Notes: generated from the letters alone by a model not told the origin. A stretch of 38,670 bases of DNA from an uncultured Porphyromonadaceae bacterium (GCA_947177145.1 CAMWTL010000004.1:1-38670), one strand, 5' to 3'; shown: positions 9,496-19,783, numbered from the stretch's first letter. A program made the numbers and translations.

Positions 9496-11288
9496 ATTCT
9501 ATTTAATATTTCACCGTCATCAGCTATAAGGACCGCTTCAAGCCGTCCACTGAAAAGTTCGGCACATCTTGAATGGCACATTTTCAAAAGAGCCGAAAAG
9601 AAACGGCGTGCATCATCAGGAGTCAAAAGCAGGGGGAGTTCGCGAGCAAGGGTCAACTTACCAATAACTAATTTAACTTTCTCCGAACATCCGCTCTCTT
9701 GCGCCACCATTTTAAGGAACTCCTTGTTAAGAGTGACCCTATGACTATGTGTATCCATATTTCCCTCAGCAAGTTTCACCGCCTTACCCAACATAAGTCC
9801 GATTGCCATATGTTTCACCCCACACTCCTGAGCAATACGCATCGTGTCGCCCACGGCATTACCATAATGTATGAAAGCTTGCTGCGGTAATTCGGGGAAA
9901 AGATTTTTCATATATCGTTCACTCTTTCCACCGGAATTTACCACCACCATATGACAATCTATCGCCATTGCCACCTCCATCTCCCTGCGGATAGAATTTA
10001 TAAAAGCTTGATGAGAAAATGGACGCACAATGCCCGAAGTGCCGATTATTGACACTCCGCCCACCACACCTACCCGAGGATTAAATGTCTTTAGAGCTAA
10101 TTGCTCACCCCCTTCAAGTGAAATAGTCACATCAAGACCACCGGCGTAGAGGGAGGAAAGTTCGTTAGTGATCATAGTGCGAGGCACCGGGTTTATAGCC
10201 GCCTCACCCACTTTCACACCCAACCCCGGCAGAGTGACAGTACCTATACCCTCACCTCCGTGAAATCTTATTCCAGTGTGAAACGCATAAGAGATTTTAA
10301 CTTTTATACGACTTTTATTTGTAACGTCAGGATCGTCTCCGGCATCCTTGATTACACTTGCCTGTGCATTGCCCCCGTCCAGCATTACCGACTCTATGTC
10401 CATATGCATTGTCTCTCCCTCCGGAATCCGAAAATAAACTTTCTTCAAGATCTTGCCTGTCATTAAGGCGGTCAAAGCCGCCTTTGCGGCTGCCGTAGCA
10501 CACGAGCCGGTAGTGAATCCGGTATGAAGCTGATAAAATTCAGGCAGAAGTTTTTCAATCTCACGGCGTAGTCCGTGTCGGCCATCTACAACAATGAAAT
10601 TCTCCGGCAATTTTGGCCGAGCCACTACAAACACCTTTATATCATATTTGCGAGCTGCTGCTATCTTATCCATGAACCCACCCGACTCACCACTCTCCTT
10701 GGTAATTATCGCATCGGGCTTAATCAGTTCCACCATAGAGGATGTATTGGCAGTCGTGTCGTCAAAATACACTAATCGTTCTGTAGGGAAACCGGTCTGT
10801 AAAGCCTTATTGAACGATTCAGCTCTCCGTAGGATACGAAACCAAGTCGTATGCTTTGTCCAATATGGTTTGAGACGTTCCATTGTCTGCACACCGGTAA
10901 GAGCTAATAAGCATTTTACCTTCTCCTGTTCCATCAATCTCATCGCCTCCTCGAAGCTGCCACACATAACTATCCCGGTATAATCAACCGTAGGATAACG
11001 TCGCTCCAATCTCACGACAGGTACCTCTAATGTCTCTGCCACTTTCCCAATAGTATTGTGTAGAAGCGACGCAAACGGATGAGAAGCGTCGACAATAAGA
11101 CGAATGTCGTGGCTTCGGCAGAAAGCTACCATACTCTCTTGGTCCATAGCTCCATAAATATGCTCGCCGTGTCCGCACTCCACCTTCTGCACATCGCTAC
11201 GAGTAGAATAGAAATACCTTCCCTCTCCCTCGTCCAGAGTTTTGACTGCCAAGCGTCCCTCAGTGGTGCCTCCAAATATCAATATCAT
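9492..11288 (-). CDS. cbiJ-cbiD: Fusion: precorrin-6A reductase (CbiJ/CobK, N-term) + cobalt-precorrin-5B C1-methyltransferase (CbiD, C-term)
   Basis: N-term MILIFGGTTEGR ... IRLIVDASHPFA; C-term HTGFTTGSCATAAAKAA ... GTSGIVRPFS ... SGGKSERYMK. Confidence 0.92.
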   Translation of the reverse strand: MILIFGGTTEGRLAVKTLDEGEGRYFYSTRSDVQKVECGHGEHIYGAMDQESMVAFCRSHDIRLIVDASHPFASLLHNTIGKVAETLEVPVVRLERRYPTVDYTGIVMCGSFEEAMRLMEQEKVKCLLALTGVQTMERLKPYWTKHTTWFRILRRAESFNKALQTGFPTERLVYFDDTTANTSSMVELIKPDAIITKESGESGGFMDKIAAARKYDIKVFVVARPKLPENFIVVDGRHGLRREIEKLLPEFYQLHTGFTTGSCATAAAKAALTALMTGKILKKVYFRIPEGETMHMDIESVMLDGGNAQASVIKDAGDDPDVTNKSRIKVKISYAFHTGIRFHGGEGIGTVTLPGLGVKVGEAAINPVPRTMITNELSSLYAGGLDVTISLEGGEQLALKTFNPRVGVVGGVSIIGTSGIVRPFSHQAFINSIRREMEVAMAIDCHMVVVNSGGKSERYMKNLFPELPQQAFIHYGNAVGDTMRIAQECGVKHMAIGLMLGKAVKLAEGNMDTHSHRVTLNKEFLKMVAQESGCSEKVKLVIGKLTLARELPLLLTPDDARRFFSALLKMCHSRCAELFSGRLEAVLIADDGEILNRI

Positions 11289-13054
11289 CTCCTGAACAGA
11301 TGTTTGAAATTATCATTATATAGGTGTGACACCCCTTCTCTGTTGTCTATAGCCTCCCCGACCACAAGTAGAGTGGTCAGTGTCAGCTTATTATCATGAA
11401 CCAGCTTTGCAAGATCCTTAAGCTCTCCCCGGTAGATTTTCTCCTCGGGCCACGTCAATTTATAACAAGCTGCCACAGGTGTCTCCGGAGGATATGCCAT
11501 AAGGAGCTGGCGTTGAACCTCATCTACAATTCCTGCGCTGAGATAAATACACATAGTACTTTGCGACTGAGCAAGCTTATGTAGCTGTTCCTTCTCCGGC
11601 ATAGGAGTACGTCCCTCACCTCTGGTCAATATTATTGTCTGCACCTTTTCAGGGATTGTAAATTGCGAACGTAAGACAGCGGCAGCTGCCTGAAAAGATG
11701 AGATTCCGGGAGTGATGTGATAAGACATCGCATATCGGTCGAAAAAAGCCATTTGTTCCTGTATAGCCCCGTAAATACAGGGGTCTCCCGTATGAAGACG
11801 CACCACTAACATATCACGGTCATAGAAGGCTTTCATAAGTTTAAATTGCTCCTCCAAATTCATCGAGGCTGAACTACGCACCACACAACCCTGCTTGGCA
11901 TAATGAGTCAGGCGTTCAGGCACAAGGCTGCCGGCATATAGGATCAAGTCGGCTTCCTCTAAGAAACGTTTTCCTCTTACTGATATAAGTTCGGGATCGC
12001 CCGGACCGGCCCCCACAATCTCTATATGTCCACCCCGTTTTACACCTCGGTCTATAGACACAGCAAAAGTGAAGTCGGAATCTTCTGCTAATTTCCCTTT
12101 CTGCTTCTCAAGTAAGAGAGAGCCTCCATCGGATGCAGCAATGGCACAGCTCTCTGCCACACCCCACACACCTGTAACTTCCTTAACCTTTTCTGACGGA
12201 TTCGGAACCGGTATATCTTTCAAATCATCGGCAGAATAGATATTGACCGTATCTATTTCCGGTTGACTACTCAACTCTGCGACAAGCGCCTCATCTCTTT
12301 TAAGATCAATTGTTGAAAGAGATTTCACGGAAAGAAAACTGAGCCGATGTGAGGTAAGATTGGCGTGTATATATCCCTTCACTCCCGACGGATTACACCC
12401 TCGCCGGCAACCTAAGCCCAGATTCAATACGCGTGGACGATAATAGACCACCGGGATTGGCACTTCTAAAACCTTATAAGTCACTGCTATAAGCAGCTTA
12501 ATATCTCCTATGTCCACTGTATCCTTTATTATCCTCACATTTGGAGGCAAAGACCTCTCCAGATAATCAGTGCCCCGATCCTTAACTTCGAGCAGCAAAC
12601 CAATAGGCTTTCCGTTGACAAGAGAAACAATAGCCCGATTCATCTCCTCTTTAGTTGCTTCCGGCCGCCATCCAAATTCTGAAGCGAGGGTATCAAGTGC
12701 CCATAGTCCGCAATTATCACTTTGAGTCGTGATAACCGGTCTTGCTCCAATTATACGAGCCACTTTCCGACATAAGTCGTTGGCACCTCCTATATGTCCC
12801 GACATAACGGATATAGCATTGATTCCGTCAGTATCTACACATACTACCGCAGGATCAGTATACTTATCTTTCACCATCGGTGCTATGGCACGCACACATA
12901 TACCAAGAGCACCGATAAATATCAGCCCCTCACTACTGGTAAAATCATCAATACCGAATGCCTTATACGGAATTGAGACCGCGTCTCTAAGTTCATGTCT
13001 CAACGTCTCAGCTATACGTTGTGAAACAGGATTTAGGTATATTATTGTTATCAT
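11285..13054 (-). CDS. cbiG-cbiF: Fusion: CbiG (cobalt-precorrin-5A hydrolase) + CbiF/CobM (precorrin-4 C11-methyltransferase)
   Basis: N-term ALGICVRAIAP, VMSGHIGGANDLCR, LNLGLGCRRG; C-term EIVGAGPGDPELISVRGKRFLEEADLILYAGSLVP, LHTGDPCIYGAIQEQ. Confidence 0.93.
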   Translation of the reverse strand: MITIIYLNPVSQRIAETLRHELRDAVSIPYKAFGIDDFTSSEGLIFIGALGICVRAIAPMVKDKYTDPAVVCVDTDGINAISVMSGHIGGANDLCRKVARIIGARPVITTQSDNCGLWALDTLASEFGWRPEATKEEMNRAIVSLVNGKPIGLLLEVKDRGTDYLERSLPPNVRIIKDTVDIGDIKLLIAVTYKVLEVPIPVVYYRPRVLNLGLGCRRGCNPSGVKGYIHANLTSHRLSFLSVKSLSTIDLKRDEALVAELSSQPEIDTVNIYSADDLKDIPVPNPSEKVKEVTGVWGVAESCAIAASDGGSLLLEKQKGKLAEDSDFTFAVSIDRGVKRGGHIEIVGAGPGDPELISVRGKRFLEEADLILYAGSLVPERLTHYAKQGCVVRSSASMNLEEQFKLMKAFYDRDMLVVRLHTGDPCIYGAIQEQMAFFDRYAMSYHITPGISSFQAAAAVLRSQFTIPEKVQTIILTRGEGRTPMPEKEQLHKLAQSQSTMCIYLSAGIVDEVQRQLLMAYPPETPVAACYKLTWPEEKIYRGELKDLAKLVHDNKLTLTTLLVVGEAIDNREGVSHLYNDNFKHLFRR

Positions 13055-14238
13055 TGTGCTTTCAGAATTTTTATAGTGTTATGATTGTCAAGGGTGAGGG
13101 AATGAGATTCTGTTATCGATAATCCGGCTTCCATAATTCCCTCCCCAAACATCTTACAGCTTTGCTCCGTCACAGAATTAAACACAATCACTCCCCCCGG
13201 AAGTAAAACTGTAATAATTCGGGCTATTATATCTTTCAAACGCCCGCCATGACCACCTATAAAGACAGCATCAGGACGAGGAAAGAGTGCCACATCACAA
13301 TTCATAAAATCCTCTATCACAGCGTTTATACCCGGCACCCCGAATTTTCTGCAATTCTTCTTAAGCAGATTGCGTGATTCTTCCCTGCGCTCAAAGGCCG
13401 TGACTTCCAACTGAGGAAATTGTAATTTTGCCTCTATCGACACTGAACCTGTACAAAAACCTATATCCCACAATGACTTTCTATGTGGCAGGTCAAGCAT
13501 CGAAAGTGTCAATAGTCTGATAGGCATCTTGGTTATCATCTTTTCCCTTCCGAAGAGATGATAAAACTCCTTTTCGGGAATACCGAAATAGCGTTGCCGC
13601 TGATGAGTCATCTGAAGTATCACACAATTAGGCTGCGAAAAGCTATGTTGTATGGCATCGTTAAGCGAAAAAGTTGTAACACGCTCGGAAGTTTCGTGGC
13701 CAAGGTTCTCACCCACAGATATAATATAGTTGTCATAACCGTACCTGATCATTCTTTTGGCAATTTCGGCAGGTCCTTTCTTACGGTCGGTCAACACACC
13801 AATCAAATTACGATGCTCAATAAGCGCAGTGTCAAGACCACTCCATGGTCGACCTGTGACCGACACGTTTACCATATCGGCATACGGCAACAACATACGG
13901 TGAGCCAACATCTGCAAGGAGGTGAAGGCTGGAAAGACAACCAGATCAGCGTTAGGAAACTCCCGTTGTAATGTCACGGCATAACCGTAAAACAGAGGGT
14001 CGCCGGAAGCAAACACCACTATTCTGTCATATTCTTCATATTTACGCCATACCTCTTCCAACGGAACTATAATATCAATCCATATGCTTCCCGGAGGGAG
14101 CAATTGACGCACAATGCTATGATGCCTCTTCCCGCCGGAAAAGACACTGTTACTCCTCACCACTTCTAAAACATCGGGAGAAAACCATTGATCGCGCTTA
14201 TCGCTGACTCCTATTACTACAAATGATTTTTCAGACAT
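13051..14238 (-). CDS. cobL: Precorrin-6Y C5,15-methyltransferase (decarboxylating), CbiE-CbiT fusion
   Basis: N-terminal tetrapyrrole methylase (FASGDPLFYGY) and C-terminal SAM methyltransferase (LWDIGFCTGSVSIEA, FIGGHGG). Confidence 0.92.
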   Translation of the reverse strand: MSEKSFVVIGVSDKRDQWFSPDVLEVVRSNSVFSGGKRHHSIVRQLLPPGSIWIDIIVPLEEVWRKYEEYDRIVVFASGDPLFYGYAVTLQREFPNADLVVFPAFTSLQMLAHRMLLPYADMVNVSVTGRPWSGLDTALIEHRNLIGVLTDRKKGPAEIAKRMIRYGYDNYIISVGENLGHETSERVTTFSLNDAIQHSFSQPNCVILQMTHQRQRYFGIPEKEFYHLFGREKMITKMPIRLLTLSMLDLPHRKSLWDIGFCTGSVSIEAKLQFPQLEVTAFERREESRNLLKKNCRKFGVPGINAVIEDFMNCDVALFPRPDAVFIGGHGGRLKDIIARIITVLLPGGVIVFNSVTEQSCKMFGEGIMEAGLSITESHSLTLDNHNTIKILKAQ

Positions 14239-15634
14239 CTCTTCCGGGTTTTAGACATTGTGCATCGGGCCAACATAGTATGGAATTAACCAAGGTAGCG
14301 GCAAGATTACTGCCCCCTTTCCGACCTTCCACTATTATTTTGGGTATATCGTTAAATGGCTTTATCATATGCTTGCTTTCGCACACATGTACAAACCCCA
14401 CAGGCGCGGCAACGACACCACTCGGCCGGGCTTTTCCTCGGCGGATAAGACTACACAGTTCCATAAGGGCTGTTGGAGCGTTTCCGAACACATACAGAGC
14501 ATCGGGATGCTCATCAACAGCCAGACGTATGCCAGCCTGTGTACGTGTTATGTTCTCCTTTTTAGCAAGCTCTAAAGCGGCAGGCTCATTGAGGTAGCAT
14601 TTTACAGTTATGCCTAAACGTTGTAAAGCACCTTTCCGTATGCCTGAAGCCGCCATTGTCACATCGGTGATTATTGTCTTCACACCATCTTCTGCCAATG
14701 CCCTATAGATTCTTTCCACAGCTCCGTCATCGGCACGGACTATATTTTCCATATCAAAATCGGCAGTGGTGTGAATGGCATGGAGAATAGGCCATTTTAA
14801 ACCTAAAGGTAGATGAGGATTGCGCATTTCGCTCTCTATAGTACGAAAACTTTCAATCATAATAGACTGCCCTATAGATTTCTCCGACATATTGACCTTA
14901 GTATGGTAACCACGAGGAGTAGTAAAATGATTATCATATGCATATGACTGGGAATTGCCGATTATTATCACCGTAAACATATCGATCTCCTCAGGATTAA
15001 AATCCCTTAGCGTTGTCAAAGTGACTTTCTCACCATCCCGACCGGCATTACGTACATATCCCACAGGAGTATCGGAAGCACGGTGATGTAGGAATAATTC
15101 TTTAAGTCTATAAAGCTGCCAATAGCGTCCGTGACTTTTAGGATTATATACCGCAGTGACAAAATCTGCCTCTGCAGCACAGTTTATCCGGCGTTCAATC
15201 AAGCTCCATGGTGTCATCAGGTCGCTAAGAGAGATGACGCAGAAATCGTGTCCCATAGGCGCACCTAACAGAGAGGCAGCTTTCTGAAAGGCACTTATGC
15301 CCGGCCAAACTTCCACCTCAATATCACACCCACGTTTTCTCAGCATCTCATAGACCAACGAAGCCATACCGTATATCCCGGCATCACCCGAACTTATGAC
15401 ACTAACATCATCTCCTTTCTCAGCTATCTCAAACGCTTTCTCTATACGAGCCTCTTCCTGACGCATACCGTTTTCTATCACTGTGGCATCTTCCGGAAGC
15501 AACGATCGGATAAAGGGGATATAACACTTATATCCAACCACTGTATGGCTATGCCGAAGCACTGCTATAGCACCTGATGTCATATCCTCAATCCCACCCG
15601 GACCTATGCCGACCACATTTATTTTCCCTTTCAT
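14231..15634 (-). CDS. cbiH-cbiC: Fusion: precorrin-3B C17-methyltransferase (CbiH/CobJ) + precorrin-8X methylmutase (CbiC/CobH)
   Basis: N-term INVVGIGPGGIEDMTSGA, SSGDAGIYGMA; C-term IVRADDGAVERIYRALAEDGVKTIITDVTMAASGI ... VVAAPVGFVHVCESK. Confidence 0.93.
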   Translation of the reverse strand: MKGKINVVGIGPGGIEDMTSGAIAVLRHSHTVVGYKCYIPFIRSLLPEDATVIENGMRQEEARIEKAFEIAEKGDDVSVISSGDAGIYGMASLVYEMLRKRGCDIEVEVWPGISAFQKAASLLGAPMGHDFCVISLSDLMTPWSLIERRINCAAEADFVTAVYNPKSHGRYWQLYRLKELFLHHRASDTPVGYVRNAGRDGEKVTLTTLRDFNPEEIDMFTVIIIGNSQSYAYDNHFTTPRGYHTKVNMSEKSIGQSIMIESFRTIESEMRNPHLPLGLKWPILHAIHTTADFDMENIVRADDGAVERIYRALAEDGVKTIITDVTMAASGIRKGALQRLGITVKCYLNEPAALELAKKENITRTQAGIRLAVDEHPDALYVFGNAPTALMELCSLIRRGKARPSGVVAAPVGFVHVCESKHMIKPFNDIPKIIVEGRKGGSNLAATLVNSILCWPDAQCLKPGRDV

Positions 15635-15646
15635 ATTTTCTGAATA

Positions 15647-16675
15647 TCAAGTAGATAATTTAGTATCTATCCCATCAATCTTATTAACCAGATTTACCAC
15701 AGCTTCAAGAAGAGTGTCAATCGAAGGATATGGCTTATTGTCAAGATAATAATTGTCACGTTCCACTTTTATAAAATGTAGTCCGGGCTCGTGCTCGGAA
15801 ATGGTTGTTATTCCGTGTCGTGCCAAACCCTTCTTAACCATATTCGCTCTCGATCCGGAACCCTCCAAAGTAATACGGTGACGCATATCATGTGCTATTC
15901 TGAATAACCCTGTCTCCATATCAAAGTCTACGCCCTCCCTATGAAAATAGACCGACATATCCCCATTGAGCGATAAATCCTCCGGAGAGCCTACGGTCAA
16001 GCCGTGCGATTTGTCAAGAAGCCATATCTTATCAGCTATCTGCAACGCCAACTCAAGATCGTGGGTTGACTGAAACACTGTCTTATTCCTGTCGCGGGCC
16101 AATTTCTGCAGCAGCTGCATAATTTCCACTTTACTTGGATAGTCAAGAAAAGCTGTAGGCTCATCAAGGAAGATAATCGGTGTCTCCTGAGCGAGCGCCT
16201 TAGCTATCATTACCTTCTGCCTTTCGCCGTCGCTGAGTGTCTGTATCATACGTCCACGAAGATGCTCTATCCCTACCAGCGAGATAGCCTCATCCACTAC
16301 TTCACGGTCATGATCATCCATACGTCCCCAAAAACCGGTATAGGGGCTTCTACCCATCCCTACCAATTCATCTACCGACATATTATTTATAGCCAATTTT
16401 TCAGTCAGCACCACTCCTATGACCCGCGACAATTCACTGTCGGAATATTCACACAACGGTTTGTGTTCTATTATAATCTCTCCTCTCACCGGCGGGAGGA
16501 AAGCTGTCAGGGTTTTGAGCAATGTGGATTTGCCCGCCCCGTTCGGTCCTAAAAGACATGTAAGCTCACCGTTGTAAAGGCAGGCGTTGATATTATTCGT
16601 AATGACTGTGGTACCTTTTTTATCATGATAGCCCGTAGCAAGATTAATAAGATGTATAGTTTCCTCCTTCATCAT
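15647..16675 (-). CDS. ABC transporter ATP-binding protein (FecE/BtuD-like) with C-terminal extension
   Basis: LLGPNGAGKSTLLKTL Walker A, LSDGERQKVMIAKALAQ signature, IIFLDEPTAFLD Walker B; about 90 extra residues after the NBD. Confidence 0.92.
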   Translation of the reverse strand: MMKEETIHLINLATGYHDKKGTTVITNNINACLYNGELTCLLGPNGAGKSTLLKTLTAFLPPVRGEIIIEHKPLCEYSDSELSRVIGVVLTEKLAINNMSVDELVGMGRSPYTGFWGRMDDHDREVVDEAISLVGIEHLRGRMIQTLSDGERQKVMIAKALAQETPIIFLDEPTAFLDYPSKVEIMQLLQKLARDRNKTVFQSTHDLELALQIADKIWLLDKSHGLTVGSPEDLSLNGDMSVYFHREGVDFDMETGLFRIAHDMRHRITLEGSGSRANMVKKGLARHGITTISEHEPGLHFIKVERDNYYLDNKPYPSIDTLLEAVVNLVNKIDGIDTKLST

Positions 16676-17706
16676 ACTTCGTTTTTACGTTTATCAAATA
16701 ATACCCACATCACAACCGGAGCACCCACAAGAGCAGTGACCGAGTTGACAGGTAACGCTCCCTCAAAACCGGGCATACGTGCTATTAGATTACAGAGCAG
16801 AGCCAAAGAAGCGCCTCCCAATAGCGACGCGGGAAGAATAGTGGCATGGTTGGATGTATGAAACAGTCCACGGCATATGTGAGGCACAGCAAGACCAAGA
16901 AACACCACCGGGCCACAATAAGCCGTGACCACTGCCACCAACACTCCGGAGCAACTTATGACAAGCAGACGTGCCCTCTTGATATTCAAGCCCAAATTAC
17001 GGGCATAAGAATCACCAAGCAGCAAGAGATTAAGCGTTTTAATCAGAAAAAAGGCCGTGGGCAATAACAGACACATCAGAACAATAAAGACTGTGGTCTG
17101 CCCACCGGAAACACGTGAAAAGCTACCAAGTCCCCATATTACATAGGTACGGATATCTTCCTCCGCACTAAAGAATTTCAGCACACCTATTATGGCATTG
17201 GCGATATATCCGATCATCACGCCCATAATGAGCAACGTGACGTTGCCTCTCACTTTTTGTGCTACAAAAGCTATGAGAGCCATTATCAACAGAGAGCCAA
17301 CAACTGCCGACAGAGTTATGGTGACCTCACCAATTACCCCGAGCTTGCTCAGGGCCATACCTCCCACACTTCCTGACACCAATACCACACAAGCCACACC
17401 AAGGCTGGCACCTGAACTTATACCTAACACCGATGGCCCGGCAAGCGGATTACGAAAGACTGTCTGCATCAAGAGTCCACTCACGGCAAGTCCCGCTCCG
17501 GCCATAGCTGCCGTAGCTGCCTGGGGCAATCTCGACTTAAGCACAATATTAGTCCATATCGTATTGTCATTATCCTGTCCGATCAAGATTCCAAGAATGT
17601 CAGACATCGGTATCTCTACAGAACCTAATAATAAGTTCAGGATAAAAAACAGGATAATCGTGACCGCCAATACAATCATCAGAATTACAGTCTTGCTCCG
17701 GCTCAT
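16672..17706 (-). CDS. FecCD/BtuC-family ABC permease
   Basis: LKSRLPQAATAAMAGAGLAVSGLLMQTVFRNPLAGPSVLGISSGASLG; multiple TM helices. Confidence 0.93.
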   Translation of the reverse strand: MSRSKTVILMIVLAVTIILFFILNLLLGSVEIPMSDILGILIGQDNDNTIWTNIVLKSRLPQAATAAMAGAGLAVSGLLMQTVFRNPLAGPSVLGISSGASLGVACVVLVSGSVGGMALSKLGVIGEVTITLSAVVGSLLIMALIAFVAQKVRGNVTLLIMGVMIGYIANAIIGVLKFFSAEEDIRTYVIWGLGSFSRVSGGQTTVFIVLMCLLLPTAFFLIKTLNLLLLGDSYARNLGLNIKRARLLVISCSGVLVAVVTAYCGPVVFLGLAVPHICRGLFHTSNHATILPASLLGGASLALLCNLIARMPGFEGALPVNSVTALVGAPVVMWVLFDKRKNEV

Positions 17707-18845
17707 TTCAGCAGATGATAATAGCTTGGTTGATGATTCGGAAGAACACCCGGATGAAAAATATGAATAAAGTCAGCCAACACCACTTCCGGTTCAACCG
17801 GCATACGTTCGTAAAAAGGCACCTCCTTCATATTACAGTAGATTACTCCCTTATTTCTCCACGCATCGAAATCAGTATAGCGGTTGTCTTGCTCCTTCAA
17901 CACATTATACCCGTAATCCCCTTCAAAACTATTGACTATACGCCAGTAGTCGGCATGGGCAGCATTAGTGTAGACTGTCTCATAGTCTAAGGTCACACCT
18001 CCGGACTCCTTGTTATCCTTAAGGAAATAGTCACCTCCGGCATCCCTGAACATCTGTGCAAGGAAACTCTTTCCTCCTACCGCATACCAATTGCCACCTC
18101 GCATCTCTCCACTGAACACGGTCGGACGCTCCGACACAGTGTCAACCATGGCTTTTAATCCGTTATATCTCGCTTCTATTTCACCAAAGATAGAATTCGC
18201 TTTAGCTGCATTTCCGGTTAATAGGCCGATAACCTTAATCCATTCAGCCTGTCCCAAAGGGGTCAGTTCCTTATAACCGAGATGAGGAACCATCGGTATA
18301 TCCACATTACGTATCGCGTCATATCCTCCGCGTTTGAACGGCGAGATGAAAATCACATCCGGATTTATCGACATTATCACCTCGTTGTCAAAATTGCCCT
18401 CGATCCCTATCTTGTGTGTTTTGCCACTCTTTAGCTGCTGATTCATCTTCTCATTGTGCAGATGGCGTGTGCTTGTGATGCCTACCACTTTCTCCGGTAT
18501 GTCAAGTTTTAGAAAATTGGAGAGTTGGAGCGATGTCATACAGATAGCTGATTCTATAGGCACATTCAAACGTGTATAACCTTCGGGTATTTTCCCTTCA
18601 AAGTCTTTATTGACCAAAGCAAAGTGAAATTGCTCCGATTCAAGATTTTCAGGATCATTAATGTCAAGGAGCGTAACGTCGCTGCCATAGGTCACATTGA
18701 AACCTTTAGCATATGTAGGTGTGATCATCGAAGCCGAATCCACATACACTTGTTCGTGCCCGGTATAGCCAGAGCGTCCTTGCCCACCACACGAAATCAT
18801 AAGGACTACCCCCAAAAGGAGCGGAATAAACATATATTTATTCAT
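17703..18845 (-). CDS. ABC transporter substrate-binding lipoprotein (BtuF/FecB-like)
   Basis: Lipobox LLGVVLMISCGG; NPDVIFISPF, VGGKSFLAQMFRDAGG motifs; overlaps permease start by 4 bp. Confidence 0.88.
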   Translation of the reverse strand: MNKYMFIPLLLGVVLMISCGGQGRSGYTGHEQVYVDSASMITPTYAKGFNVTYGSDVTLLDINDPENLESEQFHFALVNKDFEGKIPEGYTRLNVPIESAICMTSLQLSNFLKLDIPEKVVGITSTRHLHNEKMNQQLKSGKTHKIGIEGNFDNEVIMSINPDVIFISPFKRGGYDAIRNVDIPMVPHLGYKELTPLGQAEWIKVIGLLTGNAAKANSIFGEIEARYNGLKAMVDTVSERPTVFSGEMRGGNWYAVGGKSFLAQMFRDAGGDYFLKDNKESGGVTLDYETVYTNAAHADYWRIVNSFEGDYGYNVLKEQDNRYTDFDAWRNKGVIYCNMKEVPFYERMPVEPEVVLADFIHIFHPGVLPNHQPSYYHLLK

Positions 18846-18866
18846 AACACAACTGATTATAAGTAT

Positions 18867-19196
18867 TTATTCAGGAATATATATTATCTCACCATTCTCA
18901 AGCTGATAAGCCGCACCTATCCTTTTTCCTTTGGAGCCTTGGTCGGATGAAGTATTATCAGCCGGGGTGTATTTTCTTATCTTTCCCCCCTCTTTTGTTA
19001 TAATCTCCATATTTTCGGCACCGGGATTCTTCACTATGGTAAAATCTTCATTTGAAAATATCTCACTCATATTAAAATGACTTACCAAGGCCACCATCAG
19101 CGCAACAGCAAACACCATAGCCACATCAAACAAATTCGTAAGCATACCCAGAGGATTATCCTCTTCATCAGCTCGGAGTATAGGATTCTCTTTCAT
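18867..19196 (-). CDS. DUF2149-like single-TM protein (ExbD-like topology; HmuV-like position)
   Basis: Short ORF with NPLGMLTNLFDVAMVFAVALMVALVSHF TM segment; next to ExbB-like gene. Confidence 0.75.
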   Translation of the reverse strand: MKENPILRADEEDNPLGMLTNLFDVAMVFAVALMVALVSHFNMSEIFSNEDFTIVKNPGAENMEIITKEGGKIRKYTPADNTSSDQGSKGKRIGAAYQLENGEIIYIPE

Positions 19197-19783
19197 TCAG
19201 CAATGATTTTATGGGTTATAAACTCAAGGTCGTTCAAACATCGGGCATAGAAACGCTGATTTAATTGTAGAGCCAGTAAGCCTATACCCGCTACAAGCAT
19301 ACCGACCACCGTAGTGGCAAAGGCAACCTGCATATTATAAGCCATCGAAGCAATGTCGCCAACTGCAAGTCCGACAAGAGCCGGACCCATAGGTATCAAT
19401 GTGCCCATAAGTCCTAACATCGGCCCTATTTTTATTAAAATTCTATATCTTGACAGAATACCTTGAACCTCAACCTGAAAATCTGCAAGCTCATATTCAC
19501 AGTATGGCCGATCCTCCTTATGTACCACAATACGGCTGAGATAATCAATTACAGCACACCCACGAATATCAGCCAAATCCGACAGAGTGTTTTCAAGCAG
19601 TTCGGGAGAGAAATTCTGTACGGTATGACCAATAGCAGAACCTACACGATTATGAAGCCGCCAACGGCTATAACAACCTGCCAAAATCCACAGACCTTTA
19701 GCAAAAAAATAAAGAAGCAAAAGAATCACAGGAATCAACAGACCGTTTGATATAATAAAAAGTATTTCAGATATTATTTTCAT
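19193..19783 (-). CDS. MotA/TolQ/ExbB-family proton channel (HmuU-like position)
   Basis: IGPMLGLMGTLIPMGPALVGLAVGDIASMAYNMQVAFATTVVGMLVAGIGLLALQLN; internal Met at 19783 gives ATGA coupling (ORF-track start 19807). Confidence 0.88.
   Translation of the reverse strand: MKIISEILFIISNGLLIPVILLLLYFFAKGLWILAGCYSRWRLHNRVGSAIGHTVQNFSPELLENTLSDLADIRGCAVIDYLSRIVVHKEDRPYCEYELADFQVEVQGILSRYRILIKIGPMLGLMGTLIPMGPALVGLAVGDIASMAYNMQVAFATTVVGMLVAGIGLLALQLNQRFYARCLNDLEFITHKIIAE

Noticed and set aside
17192-17770. 192-aa plus-strand ORF
   Set aside because: Antisense shadow of the FecCD permease; hydrophobic composition is a by-product of the opposite strand
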